Source: Vibrio intestinalis (GTDB lineage: Bacteria; Pseudomonadota; Gammaproteobacteria; Enterobacterales; Vibrionaceae). From it: a DNA stretch of 64,000 nucleotides. Positions 9,236 through 17,608 of the stretch are shown piece after piece. Location: contig NZ_JANAVY020000002.1 of NCBI RefSeq assembly GCF_025195085.2, positions 124,001 through 188,000 on the forward strand. Direction: 5' to 3'. Positions within the stretch are counted from its first letter, which is position 1. Each line of letters begins with the position of its first letter. A model generated the notes under the pieces. It was given only the letters and a program-made list of their open reading frames with translations, was not told the origin of the DNA and did no database searches. The position numbers and the translations under genes are program-made.

Positions 9236-9388
9236 TTACGCTTTCTTAAGATCTTTTGCTGGGTAAGTCAGTGACATATCGTTAACTAGAACGTGTACGT
9301 AAAAACCGCCACTGCTAAAGCCAGTCACTTCCATTTGACCCAACTCAATACCTTTAGTTGCTACAACTAAATCACCAATAGAAAACAT
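9236..9388 (-). CDS. Small conserved-looking hypothetical protein (50 aa)
   Basis: A 50-codon gene read directly from the minus strand. It opens MFSIGDLVVATKG and ends YPAKDLKKA; the body is compact with strand-like segments (LVVAT, MEVTGF, FYVHVLV). An AAGG motif lies eight bases before the ATG and a strong terminator follows the stop. No signal peptide or membrane segment is seen. Start, spacing, codon use and terminator all fit a genuine small cytosolic protein; I cannot assign a function. Confidence 0.7.
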   Translation of the reverse strand: MFSIGDLVVATKGIELGQMEVTGFSSGGFYVHVLVNDMSLTYPAKDLKKA

Positions 9389-9478
9389 ATGAATACCTTG
9401 AATGTAAGTAATTGACGATGAATTTTATCGTTGGCGCTATTGAAGCAGGTTTCACCCAGAGCAACTAATCAAGTTATT

Positions 9479-9493
9479 TGTCGTTACGACAAC
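9479..9493. repeat. Palindrome in the gap before the ArsR-type gene
   Basis: TTGTCGT-T-ACGACAA is a perfect 7+1+7 palindrome about 90 bases upstream of the 50-residue gene on its strand. It could be an operator for that gene; nothing else in the gap explains it. Confidence 0.35.
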
Positions 9494-9575
9494 CAAAACA
9501 ACCTTTAGCCAACTCTTTTAATCAGCCATCATCAAGGCCAATCATTCTCAATACTTACGTCGTCTTTTTACTTAA

Positions 9576-9965
9576 CTAAACCGTTTTCGACAACCATTCT
9601 TGGCTGTTAGGCCCGACCGTACATTCGTTATTTTCTCTCATTGATAAACGTATTTGGCAACGCGCTTTCTCCTGCTCAAAAGCATGTTGTGGTAAGTTCC
9701 TAACCGACTCAACCAAGCTTTGCCAATGAGGTTGGGTTTGCTCAGCCAACGTATAGTAAACCCACTTACCACGCTTTTCTTGACTCAGTAAGCCTGATTT
9801 AAACAGCATTTTAAGGTTACGCGACACGTTATATTGAGTTTCGCCTGTCACGTCCATCGCCTCAGCAACAGTGATTTTCTGATCAACATGAATCAGCAAC
9901 CAGCATAGTTTCAATCGGTGCGGCTCTGCTAAGGCTTTAAGAGCATCTAAGTATTGTTCTTCCAT
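9576..9965 (-). CDS. ArsR/SmtB family metalloregulator-like repressor
   Basis: 129 residues with a winged HTH over residues 8-75 (ALAEPHRLKLCWLL, then TQYNVSRNLKMLFKSGLL, wing KRGKWVYYTL). Cys at about 21, 103 and 115 could bind thiophilic metal or arsenic, but the classical ELCVCDL motif is absent, so the sensing site differs. The ATG follows immediately after the stop of the upstream membrane-protein gene, implying coupling. It probably represses the divergent permease through the palindrome at 10300-10319. Confidence 0.85.
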   Translation of the reverse strand: MEEQYLDALKALAEPHRLKLCWLLIHVDQKITVAEAMDVTGETQYNVSRNLKMLFKSGLLSQEKRGKWVYYTLAEQTQPHWQSLVESVRNLPQHAFEQEKARCQIRLSMRENNECTVGPNSQEWLSKTV

Positions 9966-10244
9966 TTACGTAGACTTTTGTTTTCTAAGGCTAATCATCA
10001 TTATAACCATGCCTATGCAGAAAACGATACCCGAATGAATAGCATGAAAAGCTAGCTCAGCACCCGTTACACCGTTAAATAACGCAATCCAGAAAAACGG
10101 ACAAAACAAACCTAGCAACGCAATATTTCGACCTGTTCGAGTCTGGTTGGAGAGATCTCCGCCTTTAATTAAAACTCTGACGACTTGCACGATATGGCTA
10201 TAAGCACACCACTTGGTTGCCTTCACTAAAAGGCTATTCTTCAT
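9966..10244 (-). CDS. Small inner-membrane protein, unknown function
   Basis: 92 residues from the ATG at 10244, with AAGGA seven bases upstream; a TTG two codons earlier is less well placed. It has two hydrophobic segments (about 42-60 and 65-86) and a basic tail, so a two-helix membrane protein is likely. It abuts the ArsR-type gene with no gap and diverges from the PF03773 permease, so a role in the same metal or metalloid response is inferred. I do not recognise the family. Confidence 0.65.
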   Translation of the reverse strand: MKNSLLVKATKWCAYSHIVQVVRVLIKGGDLSNQTRTGRNIALLGLFCPFFWIALFNGVTGAELAFHAIHSGIVFCIGMVIMMISLRKQKST

Positions 10245-10299
10245 ACTCAATCCTTGCTGTTCCTGTGAAAACTCAATTTAGAATACCACACAAATTCAT

Positions 10300-10319
10300 A
10301 CTTGCACATTCGTGCAAGT
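10300..10319. promoter_or_regulatory. Palindromic operator of the ArsR-type regulator
   Basis: Perfect 8-base arms ACTTGCAC / GTGCAAGT around ATTC, midway in the 139 bp region between the divergent units. Position and symmetry fit an ArsR/SmtB dimer site controlling both directions. Confidence 0.65.
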
Positions 10320-10383
10320 GATCATATATTCATCCAACCGCTATTTAAGCATTTACTAATTAACTATCTTTAGAGGTGATATT

Positions 10384-11409
10384 GTGAACATGGACAAACT
10401 CTCCATCGCACTCGATGAATTCATACACGTTGGAGGCGCTTTAGTGGTCGTCATCGCCGTCGTATCAATCCTGACCGGATTTATGCGCGAATACGTTCCT
10501 CAAGACAAGCTGCAAAAGAAACTCACCAAGCATGAGAAATATGGCCCTTTATTTGGTGCACTGTTTGGCATGCTAACCCCATTTTGCAGTGCTTCCGTGG
10601 TTCCTGTGTCAATGGGCATGGCAACCATGGGCGTATCATTAAGCACGGTAATGAGCTTTCTTATTTCTGCGCCGTTATGTAACTTCATCGTACTTGCCAT
10701 GGTCTACGCCACGTTTGGCCTTAAAACCACTGCCGTATACCTAGCGCTGACCTTCTCCTCGGCGGTATTTGGCGGATGGCTAATATCCAAAACGCCTTGG
10801 CGCAATGAGATCAAACGCGGCGAAGAAATCGAACCAAAATCAGCCCCAACCTGTGGCACAGCAAATAGCAGCGCGGTAAATAACAGTTGCACACCTCAGC
10901 CACAAGTGACAGCAAGTTGTGCGGCCAACGTGAGCCAAACTGAACCGAAAGTTGCTGCCGGCTGCGACGGTGCAATCCTTGAGCTCAATGAAGTCGAGCC
11001 AAGTAAAGGCGCTAAAGCAATGCGTTTTGCTTTGGCTCTGTTTAAGAAGATCATCCCTTACGTGCTATTAGGTGCACTAATTAGTGGCCTTTCGGCCGCG
11101 TATTTACCAGCAGAATTGGTAGAGAAATATGTTGGCGGTGACAACTTACTCGCTATTTTTATTGCTGCGGTCATTGGTGTGCCACTTTACCTACGTATCG
11201 AAATGGCCATCCCACTTTTAAACGTGCTGATCGCCAAAGGCATGGGGATGGGCCCGGCTATGGCGCTTATCGTCGGTGGTACCGGGGCAAGTTTGCCTGA
11301 GATTGCTTTAGTCTCTTCGGTACTGAAACCAAAAGCAGTGTTTGCATTTGTGGCCATAGTGCTAACCACAGCAGTCATTGGCGGCGTGCTATTTCAATTT
11401 GTCATCTAA
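10384..11409 (+). CDS. PF03773-type permease (ArsP / SO_0444-like efflux transporter)
   Basis: 341-residue inner-membrane protein with two blocks of four to five helices separated by a cytoplasmic loop at about 140-210. Family signature TPFCSAS is at 65-71 and a second helix Cys at 99. The loop carries Cys at 157, 169, 179 and 194, each in a short separate setting, a likely metal-gathering region. Homologues export organoarsenicals (ArsP) or Cu/Zn (SO_0444 type); the Cys-rich loop favours a thiophilic metal. Start is GTG at 10384, because GAGG lies seven bases upstream; the ATG two codons later is too far. Divergent ArsR-type repressor. Confidence 0.8.
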   Translation: MNMDKLSIALDEFIHVGGALVVVIAVVSILTGFMREYVPQDKLQKKLTKHEKYGPLFGALFGMLTPFCSASVVPVSMGMATMGVSLSTVMSFLISAPLCNFIVLAMVYATFGLKTTAVYLALTFSSAVFGGWLISKTPWRNEIKRGEEIEPKSAPTCGTANSSAVNNSCTPQPQVTASCAANVSQTEPKVAAGCDGAILELNEVEPSKGAKAMRFALALFKKIIPYVLLGALISGLSAAYLPAELVEKYVGGDNLLAIFIAAVIGVPLYLRIEMAIPLLNVLIAKGMGMGPAMALIVGGTGASLPEIALVSSVLKPKAVFAFVAIVLTTAVIGGVLFQFVI

Positions 11410-11564
11410 TCCTCCAATAAGTAGACGGGCACTGCACTGACTTTTATACCGTCAGAGCAGCGCTTGTCACTTACTGCACTCAGCTCCTAATTTCCCCCTA
11501 CCGTTGGTCTGCATGAGTAGGCCAACGTACCTATACTCATACGATAAATCTCAAGAGAAACCCG

Positions 11565-12272
11565 ATGAAAATTGGTATTTTGAAATGTGGCGACGTCGCT
11601 GCACCTATGATTGACCAGTTTGGTCATTACTCCGACTGTCTTATTAAACACATTGGCCTTGATGAAATTGCGCAAATCCATGAATGGAATGTATACCAAC
11701 AGCATGCCCTCCCCTCATCTACTGACGAATGTGACGCCTATGTCATTGGCGGTAGCCCATCAGGCGTTAATGACAATGCCACTTGGATAGATTCACTCGC
11801 CACTTTTATAAGACAAGCATTTAAGGCGCAAAAACCACTGGTCGGTATTTGTTTCGGCCATCAAGCGATACATTACGCACTTGGCGGCCAAGTAGAAAAA
11901 TCCGATCAAGGCTGGGGATTAGGCGCTTACGATGTCACGTTTAAGCAGTCGCTAGGTAGCTTTAGCCACGGTGATGGTCTAAATATATTGTCGATACATC
12001 AAGATCAGGTCATCGCCCTTGCGCCAAATTTTGAATCGGTCGCGGGTAGCGACTTTTGCCCTCACTTTGTTACGCGTTACAAAAATACGGTACTCACAAT
12101 CCAAGGGCACCCTGAGTTCACCCCTGCATTTTTGCTCAACCTAATTAAGCAACGCCAAGACATATTGCAACAGAAAGTTCATGCTTTGCCTGATTTTGGT
12201 CTAGAGCGTCCCCTAGACCACACCGCCTTTAATCAAATTTTACGTAATCACCTGCAACAATTGCACGATTGA
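11565..12272 (+). CDS. Class I glutamine amidotransferase-like protein
   Basis: 235 residues of the GATase1 fold. The triad is complete: nucleophile Cys96 in VGICFGHQ, His182 and Glu184 in QGHPEF. It stands alone rather than fused to a synthetase, like the GMP-synthase-like or gamma-glutamyl hydrolase-type free amidotransferases. The substrate cannot be read from sequence. Neighbours give no pathway hint. Good ATG at 11565 with AGAGAAA upstream. Confidence 0.82.
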   Translation: MKIGILKCGDVAAPMIDQFGHYSDCLIKHIGLDEIAQIHEWNVYQQHALPSSTDECDAYVIGGSPSGVNDNATWIDSLATFIRQAFKAQKPLVGICFGHQAIHYALGGQVEKSDQGWGLGAYDVTFKQSLGSFSHGDGLNILSIHQDQVIALAPNFESVAGSDFCPHFVTRYKNTVLTIQGHPEFTPAFLLNLIKQRQDILQQKVHALPDFGLERPLDHTAFNQILRNHLQQLHD

Positions 12273-12349
12273 ACATCACAATAAACCGTTTGTTATACCA
12301 AATATGAACGAGTATTATGGCTAACAGTTTCACTTCAACCTAAGTCGCA

Positions 12350-12853
12350 ATGAAATTATTAGCTGATAAAACCGGTGAGCAGTTCTTGAGTATTCAACAA
12401 GAGCAAGGAGATGAAGTGATTGTTCAGTTCATCTCCAACGAAGGCGAACCAACGGGAAAACCTTTTAAGGACTCTTTGAAAGGCTTAAAACTTGCTGGAT
12501 GGAGCGTACGACATACCTCAACAGCGATTGGTTTATACCGCTTCAAACATGGTTATCTAGAAGACGCCCATGTCAGCTTCGCGCTGCATCAACTTTATCC
12601 ATTAGGTCGCAAGGTGAAATTGCCAACAGGCGATGTGGTGAAAATAGCGAGCTATGCCAATACTCACAGTGACGGTTACTACATGTATGTCACCAAACAA
12701 GGCCAAAGCAAACTAACCCGTTTAAAAATGAGCCCCGAATGGGAATTGCTTCCTTCCGATAAGTTGCTCGCATTGCCTTACTACCCTGCCCCAAGAACTC
12801 AGCAAGAAATTGATAATATTCAATCATTTGATGAATGGGCCGGCGGGTTCTAA
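12350..12853 (+). CDS. Hypothetical protein, 167 aa
   Basis: Soluble, mixed-charge protein with no signal peptide or membrane segment. Two similar halves of strand-rich sequence can be seen, and a Pro-rich C-terminal stretch (LPYYPAPRTQQEID) ends in GGF. I do not recognise a family. Codon use resembles its neighbours and a terminator-like hairpin follows the stop, so it is likely a real gene. Confidence 0.6.
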   Translation: MKLLADKTGEQFLSIQQEQGDEVIVQFISNEGEPTGKPFKDSLKGLKLAGWSVRHTSTAIGLYRFKHGYLEDAHVSFALHQLYPLGRKVKLPTGDVVKIASYANTHSDGYYMYVTKQGQSKLTRLKMSPEWELLPSDKLLALPYYPAPRTQQEIDNIQSFDEWAGGF

Positions 12854-12858
12854 ACAAA

Positions 12859-12877
12859 AGCCGCCCAATAGGCGGCT
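12859..12877. terminator. Hairpin terminator after the 167-aa gene
   Basis: AGCCGCC / GGCGGCT with a five-base loop, six bases past the stop. The T-run is on the minus side (TTTTGTTT), so it may terminate better from the right. Confidence 0.5.
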
Positions 12878-13104
12878 TAGTATTGATTCAGACGTATTTG
12901 GAGCAAAACTTGGGTAGTCGAGGTTAGCTATATACTCAAAAGCTGACTTCTTAGGAAACTCAGTCCCAGGCTGCGAATTAAAACCAGCTTTGATCATAAA
13001 CTGCCAAATGCAATCATTCATATCGCTGTTTTAAACTATTCGCTAGCAGACTACCAAAGCCTTTCAATTGCGTCGATAGTGGCCGAAGAGCAAGCCGTTA
13101 AGAA
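12878..13104. other. Gap where hutZ would be expected
   Basis: 227 bases downstream of hutX. On the minus strand there is an open frame with an ATG at 13021, but it runs through the hairpin at 12859-12877 into the antisense of the neighbouring gene. Its product does not resemble HutZ. I see no other gene. Confidence 0.4.
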
Positions 13105-13605
13105 TCAAACTAAATCTAATTTCCACTGCTCAAACATACTAACTTGTTCAGGAATCAGCTTACGTTGCTCATCTCGACCCAGATAGACTTTGAAGATCGA
13201 GTCACCTTGCGCGTCAAAGAAGCCAAAGTAATGGCTATCCATCCCCATAAACGGTTTGCTGATCAAAGCAACATTGACCATATTTTCGACTTTCAAATGA
13301 CCATGCAGCTGCCCTGCTTCACCCATGAGGTTGTAATAGCCACGAGCGACTTTTCCTTTAGGGAAAGGGGCCTTCACTTCAAATATTGAGCCACCAGCTT
13401 GAACAATCGTGGTCACCGGGCCAAAGCCAACCAAGCTCTCTAAAATCTGCTGTGCCTTGATACCTTCAACTAAAGTAGCCATCTCTTTTGGTAAGCTGCG
13501 TACCACTTCAAATTCACTTACATTCAGTTGCGCGGCAATAGCTGCTGGTAGCATGGACGCATCTTGTTCAATAATATCGGCCACTTGCTGTTGGATATTT
13601 TCCAT
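13105..13605 (-). CDS. hutX: Haem utilisation carrier protein HutX
   Basis: Cytosolic haem-binding protein of the HutX/ChuX family that passes haem to the degrading enzyme. 166 residues from the ATG at 13605 (opening MENIQQQVADIIEQ), the normal length; the longer open frame upstream overlaps hutW. It has an N-terminal helical, HTH-like part and a C-terminal strand-rich haem domain. It starts 11 bases after hutW and is surely cotranscribed. Unusually, hutZ is not the next gene. Confidence 0.93.
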   Translation of the reverse strand: MENIQQQVADIIEQDASMLPAAIAAQLNVSEFEVVRSLPKEMATLVEGIKAQQILESLVGFGPVTTIVQAGGSIFEVKAPFPKGKVARGYYNLMGEAGQLHGHLKVENMVNVALISKPFMGMDSHYFGFFDAQGDSIFKVYLGRDEQRKLIPEQVSMFEQWKLDLV

Positions 13606-13616
13606 TATTGTCTCAC

Positions 13617-14990
13617 TTACATTGTCATCATTTTTGGTTTTGGCATTTGCGCCTGAAAGGTCGTTTGAACCACATGAATACACGCTTGAGATAAGCTCAC
13701 CGACCAAAAACATCCCGCTAACGTTAATACCGCACAGTCTTGCTCAAGCTCTATCAAACCGCGCTTTTGCCACAATTCAAATAGCGGGTTAAGAAAATCA
13801 AATGTCGACTGCCCACCCACTTGTGGCAAGCTGCTACGGCGCACAATGCCGCTATCAAATTGCGATTTCAGGCTTGCAAAAACGGGTTCTAATGGGTTTT
13901 GCTTAAACATCATCGCCACCACTGGTTGGCCTGTGTTCATCGCATCAATATAGGTATCCAATGAGCGGTGATGCATCATGCTATAGCCCGCAACATTGCC
14001 CCCAGCTCCACTACCAATTGGTAGAACCTCAGCATAGGTTTTCGCCAAACTGTTGTATTGACTGCGCTCTCGGTTGTCCCTAGTCCAGTGGTTTACACTC
14101 AATTGGCGCATATGCTGCTTAGCCATAAACTCTACACCCAATTGGTACATTTCTGCTTTTTGGGCAGTATTGGCCGGCGCGGGTAATTTGCCTTTCTCTT
14201 GTAAATTGATCATAGGTGCACTACCACCAACAATAAGTTGATAGAGGTCTAACCCGTGCGCCCCTGTGTCCATAAAGTCTTTAAGATCTTGTTCAAGCAC
14301 ATCGAGGTTTTGGTAAGGCAGCCCATATAACAAATCAATAATAATTGGGGCTTGCTCAGTTGCACTGAGCTGAGCAATTCGCTCCATGACATCTTCGCGA
14401 TCATCGAGTCTTTTCGCCTTACGACGAACTTGCGTATCAAAGCTCTGCACACCAAATGAAAAACGGTTGAAGCCGCCTTCAAGTGCACGATCAAACATCT
14501 CATCACTGAAACGATTAATTCGCCCTTCTAGCGTAATTTCGCAATCTGTTGCTAACGGGAAATGAGCACGAATTGCTTTACCTAACTGCTCTACTTGCAA
14601 AGGCGACAAATCTGTTGGAGTGCCGCCACCAATATAGACGGCATGAAATGTTCCGGTTTGAGTCCAGTTCATTGCCGCTTTCTGCTTAATTTCAGCCATT
14701 AAAGCATCAAAATAACCATCAACCAGTTTACGACTGGCCGCATTTTGAAAGAAATTACAGAAGGTACAACGCACTCGACAAAATGGAATATGAATGTATA
14801 AGCAACGTTTTTTAGCTTTGTCGCCTTGAGTCGCAAACATTTTCTCTAGCGTAGGTTGCTTTTGATCAGGCATCACGGGCATGGCTGAGCCAGCCGCATG
14901 CGCTCCTTTTTTAGCGACAAAGGAATATCGCAATGGATCTGGTGTATCAGCACCAATAATTTCAGAGTCGAACTGGTTAATATCTAACAT
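13617..14990 (-). CDS. hutW: Anaerobic haem-degrading radical SAM enzyme HutW (ChuW-like)
   Basis: Radical-SAM protein of the ChuW/HutW group, related to coproporphyrinogen dehydrogenase. ChuW methylates and opens the haem ring without oxygen, giving anaerobilin and iron. The CX3CX2C cluster motif is at Cys71, 75 and 78 (HIPFCRVRCTFC), followed by the GGGTPT SAM-binding motif. The ATG at 14990 (457 residues, GAG nine bases upstream) is preferred over a TTG 12 codons earlier. It is in an operon with hutX and lies 167 bases after the TonB receptor, with a weak hairpin between. Confidence 0.92.
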   Translation of the reverse strand: MLDINQFDSEIIGADTPDPLRYSFVAKKGAHAAGSAMPVMPDQKQPTLEKMFATQGDKAKKRCLYIHIPFCRVRCTFCNFFQNAASRKLVDGYFDALMAEIKQKAAMNWTQTGTFHAVYIGGGTPTDLSPLQVEQLGKAIRAHFPLATDCEITLEGRINRFSDEMFDRALEGGFNRFSFGVQSFDTQVRRKAKRLDDREDVMERIAQLSATEQAPIIIDLLYGLPYQNLDVLEQDLKDFMDTGAHGLDLYQLIVGGSAPMINLQEKGKLPAPANTAQKAEMYQLGVEFMAKQHMRQLSVNHWTRDNRERSQYNSLAKTYAEVLPIGSGAGGNVAGYSMMHHRSLDTYIDAMNTGQPVVAMMFKQNPLEPVFASLKSQFDSGIVRRSSLPQVGGQSTFDFLNPLFELWQKRGLIELEQDCAVLTLAGCFWSVSLSQACIHVVQTTFQAQMPKPKMMTM

Positions 14991-15116
14991 TGGGTATCTC
15001 AGCAATTGCTTACCAATGCGCGCCAATCTTTTTGAATAGTTTTTGAGTAAACCGAGCGGTAAAGCGCCAGTTTTAAGCCAGATTGATCACGACACGGCAT
15101 GGTTCTGAAAAGAAAT

Positions 15117-15146
15117 GAATGCAGCGTTTAGCCTGACACTGCATTC
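15117..15146 (-). terminator. Weak terminator or attenuator between receptor and hutW
   Basis: GAATGCAG / CTGCATTC form an 8 bp stem with a 14-base loop, followed on the minus strand by ATTTCTTTTC. The tail is poor, so partial read-through from the receptor gene into hutW is plausible. Confidence 0.4.
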
Positions 15147-15157
15147 ACTCCCTAGGC

Positions 15158-17326
15158 TTAAAACTCGTAAGCGACGCTTAATGAGTAGTTACGTTCTGGT
15201 TGCGTTGTGCTGCCTTCCAATGTGTCTTGCCCACGAACGTTGTGCCAGTTCCAGTACTGCTCATCGGTAAGATTGAAGACACCCGCTCTAAGCGTTAGAT
15301 CTTTCATTGGCTTATAGTACATAGTTAAATCAGCCACAGTGTAACTTGGCGTATCGACTTGTATGCCACCTTGTTCTAAAACGCGATCTGAGGTTTTATC
15401 CGCTACATACTTGACCTTGATGCTTGTCCCCCAATTGCCTTGCGGCGTATCAAAGCTAAGCCCTGCGACTAAATTCCATGGGTTGATAGAGACCAGCTCT
15501 TCGCCTTGACCATCTTCACCTTCTGTATAAGTCGCAGCCAAATTAGATCGAAAGCCATTAAAGCTCGGGTTGAGCGCACCAAAGTTAACAGTATTGCTTA
15601 ACTCAATTCCCTTAATGGTTGCTTCTTCAATGTTTACATAGCTATAAAATAAGCTCGTAACATCATCGATAGGGTTACGAGTACCATTATCATCGTAGGT
15701 ACTGTTCACTAACTCTTGTGAAATGAAATTATCGTATTCGCTATAAAACACATTAAACTGCGTTGCCGTAGCCGCTGTATTATGTTTGAAGCCCCACTCG
15801 TAGTTAATGCTGGTTTCAGCTTCTAAATCATCGTTAGCGACATTGATGATCTCGAACATCGACATTGGGCGTTCTTCAAACGCGTAATACAATTCAACGA
15901 ACGTCGGCGCTCGGTAGCCTTGGCTGACCTGAGCATAAGTCGAAAGTTCAGAAGTAATCTGGTACAACGCACCCAATTTAGCGGTGAAGGCATCACCAGA
16001 AAAATCATCGTAGGTATCCACACTGCCATCTGAGCGAGTCAGCGTATCTGGCGAACTTTGATAAGAATCGTAACGAACACCCGGTGACAATAGTAATTGA
16101 CCATCCAGCAACGCAATTTCATCCTGGGCGAAAATACCAAATGACGTATCTTTTGCATCAGGCTGATAAAGTTTTGGATCAGCGACTCCGCCATCAAAGT
16201 TGTTGTTTTGGTTTTCAAATGAAGACTGCTTAGCCGCTAAACCATAGATTAAGTAGTGTTCGGTTTCCCCAAGATAAAATGATTTGTCTAACTGAATTTC
16301 GGCTTGAAGCGTGTCTTCACTGTAGATGTAGTGTTTAAAGTTTGCATCCTTACCTAATTTATGGCGGTCAGTAATGCTATTGCGCTCTTGATTAAGCCAG
16401 TTAAATTGAGAAGAAATTGAATCGGTAATGAGAAGATTTCCATCGTAAATATGCTTAAAGCTCAATCGGTCACGACGAGTATTATCATCTGTATCGTAAT
16501 AATGGTACTCGCGCGAGCCATCAGTTGCACGATGAGCATTTAGGCTATCCGTCTCTAGCGAGTTATCTACATACTCACCGGTAAACTCTACTCGGTGGTT
16601 TTCATTTACTTGATACTGTAACTTCGCAAGCACATTGTCTTGTTGGTAATCGGCTTCGATTCGGTCACTCTCTTCCACGAAGTTGTTCAACTCATGACCA
16701 TCTCTGCGAGTATAAGTAATCATGCTCTCCAGATCGCCTGTTCGATTGGCTAACACTACGGTTTCTTTGAACGATTCATCTGATGAGGAATACTGAGTTT
16801 TAACTAAACCACCAGAGTCATCTCCTTCAGCTAAAAAGTCTTTAGGATCTTTAGTAACAAAAATAACCGCACCGCCCATACCTTCTGAGCCATACAGTGT
16901 CGATGATGCACCTTTTACAACTTCCACCGCTTTAAGCATTTCAGGATCAATAGCAACACGACTTGAAGAAACAAACTCAGGTCCGTCACCGTAACGGCTT
17001 GGAGCAGTAACCCCATCGATAATAATGTTTACTCGGTCACCTTCTACACCACGAATATTAATATCCTGCGAATCCGCGCGACCGGTTTTGTCTGCGTTGA
17101 AATCAACCCCTGGCGTGTAATCGAATACTTTGCTGATATCGTCCATCATGTTTTGTTCGATATCTTTTGCTGATACAACATTCACGGTTGCAGCGATCTC
17201 GTCCACTTTTTGCTCAACACGAGTTGCCGTTACTGTAACCGTCTCCATTGTGAAGATCTCTTCAGCCATCACTTGAGTAGATAGAGCAAGCAGTATCGAC
17301 ATAGACAATACGGATTTCTTGTGCAT
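15158..17326 (-). CDS. TonB-dependent outer-membrane receptor, probably for haem
   Basis: 722 residues: signal peptide to about residue 21, TonB box ETVTVTA just after, plug domain, then a 22-strand barrel ending in Phe. The sequence YRAPTFVELY resembles the FRAP region of haem receptors, and a NDDL sequence follows where NPNL is expected. It is of HutA/HutR size. Haem as ligand is inferred from these weak motifs and from hutW-hutX downstream. A Fur box lies 52 bases upstream of the ATG and an FNR box 86 bases upstream, so iron and oxygen control is expected. Confidence 0.85.
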   Translation of the reverse strand: MHKKSVLSMSILLALSTQVMAEEIFTMETVTVTATRVEQKVDEIAATVNVVSAKDIEQNMMDDISKVFDYTPGVDFNADKTGRADSQDINIRGVEGDRVNIIIDGVTAPSRYGDGPEFVSSSRVAIDPEMLKAVEVVKGASSTLYGSEGMGGAVIFVTKDPKDFLAEGDDSGGLVKTQYSSSDESFKETVVLANRTGDLESMITYTRRDGHELNNFVEESDRIEADYQQDNVLAKLQYQVNENHRVEFTGEYVDNSLETDSLNAHRATDGSREYHYYDTDDNTRRDRLSFKHIYDGNLLITDSISSQFNWLNQERNSITDRHKLGKDANFKHYIYSEDTLQAEIQLDKSFYLGETEHYLIYGLAAKQSSFENQNNNFDGGVADPKLYQPDAKDTSFGIFAQDEIALLDGQLLLSPGVRYDSYQSSPDTLTRSDGSVDTYDDFSGDAFTAKLGALYQITSELSTYAQVSQGYRAPTFVELYYAFEERPMSMFEIINVANDDLEAETSINYEWGFKHNTAATATQFNVFYSEYDNFISQELVNSTYDDNGTRNPIDDVTSLFYSYVNIEEATIKGIELSNTVNFGALNPSFNGFRSNLAATYTEGEDGQGEELVSINPWNLVAGLSFDTPQGNWGTSIKVKYVADKTSDRVLEQGGIQVDTPSYTVADLTMYYKPMKDLTLRAGVFNLTDEQYWNWHNVRGQDTLEGSTTQPERNYSLSVAYEF

Positions 17327-17377
17327 TTTCTTATCCTAAACATTTAAATATCACCTGCCGCACATCATACGAATTGA

Positions 17378-17396
17378 AATGATAATTACTATCATT
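17378..17396. promoter_or_regulatory. Fur box
   Basis: AATGATAATTACTATCATT has perfect 7-base arms AATGATA / TATCATT and closely follows the 19 bp Fur consensus. It is 52 bases upstream of the receptor start. Confidence 0.85.
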
Positions 17397-17411
17397 TTCT
17401 TTCATGTTTAT

Positions 17412-17425
17412 TTGATCGATATCAA
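17412..17425. promoter_or_regulatory. Consensus FNR box
   Basis: TTGAT-CGAT-ATCAA matches all ten fixed positions of the FNR consensus TTGAT-N4-ATCAA. It lies 15 bases from the Fur box, in the region shared by the receptor and the ChuY-like gene. Confidence 0.7.
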
Positions 17426-17608
17426 ACAAAACAAATAAAATACACAATACTGTATATAAGGATAATGTAGGCAACGTCACGTATTGATGAGTTAAATAAG
17501 ATGAACGTGCGCCGATTGAACGTAAAAATGTTTGGTCTTGAAAACGTCATATCATCAGTGTGAAACCAATACTGAGCACAAAAATAGAACAAACCATTAG
17601 GGGGAATA

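Noticed and set aside
12824..13021. 65-codon minus-strand frame
   Set aside because: It runs through a hairpin into the neighbouring gene's antisense; kept only as a note for a possible remnant.
13409..13792. 127-codon plus-strand frame
   Set aside because: Antisense to the hutX/hutW junction, with low-complexity Ser-rich product.
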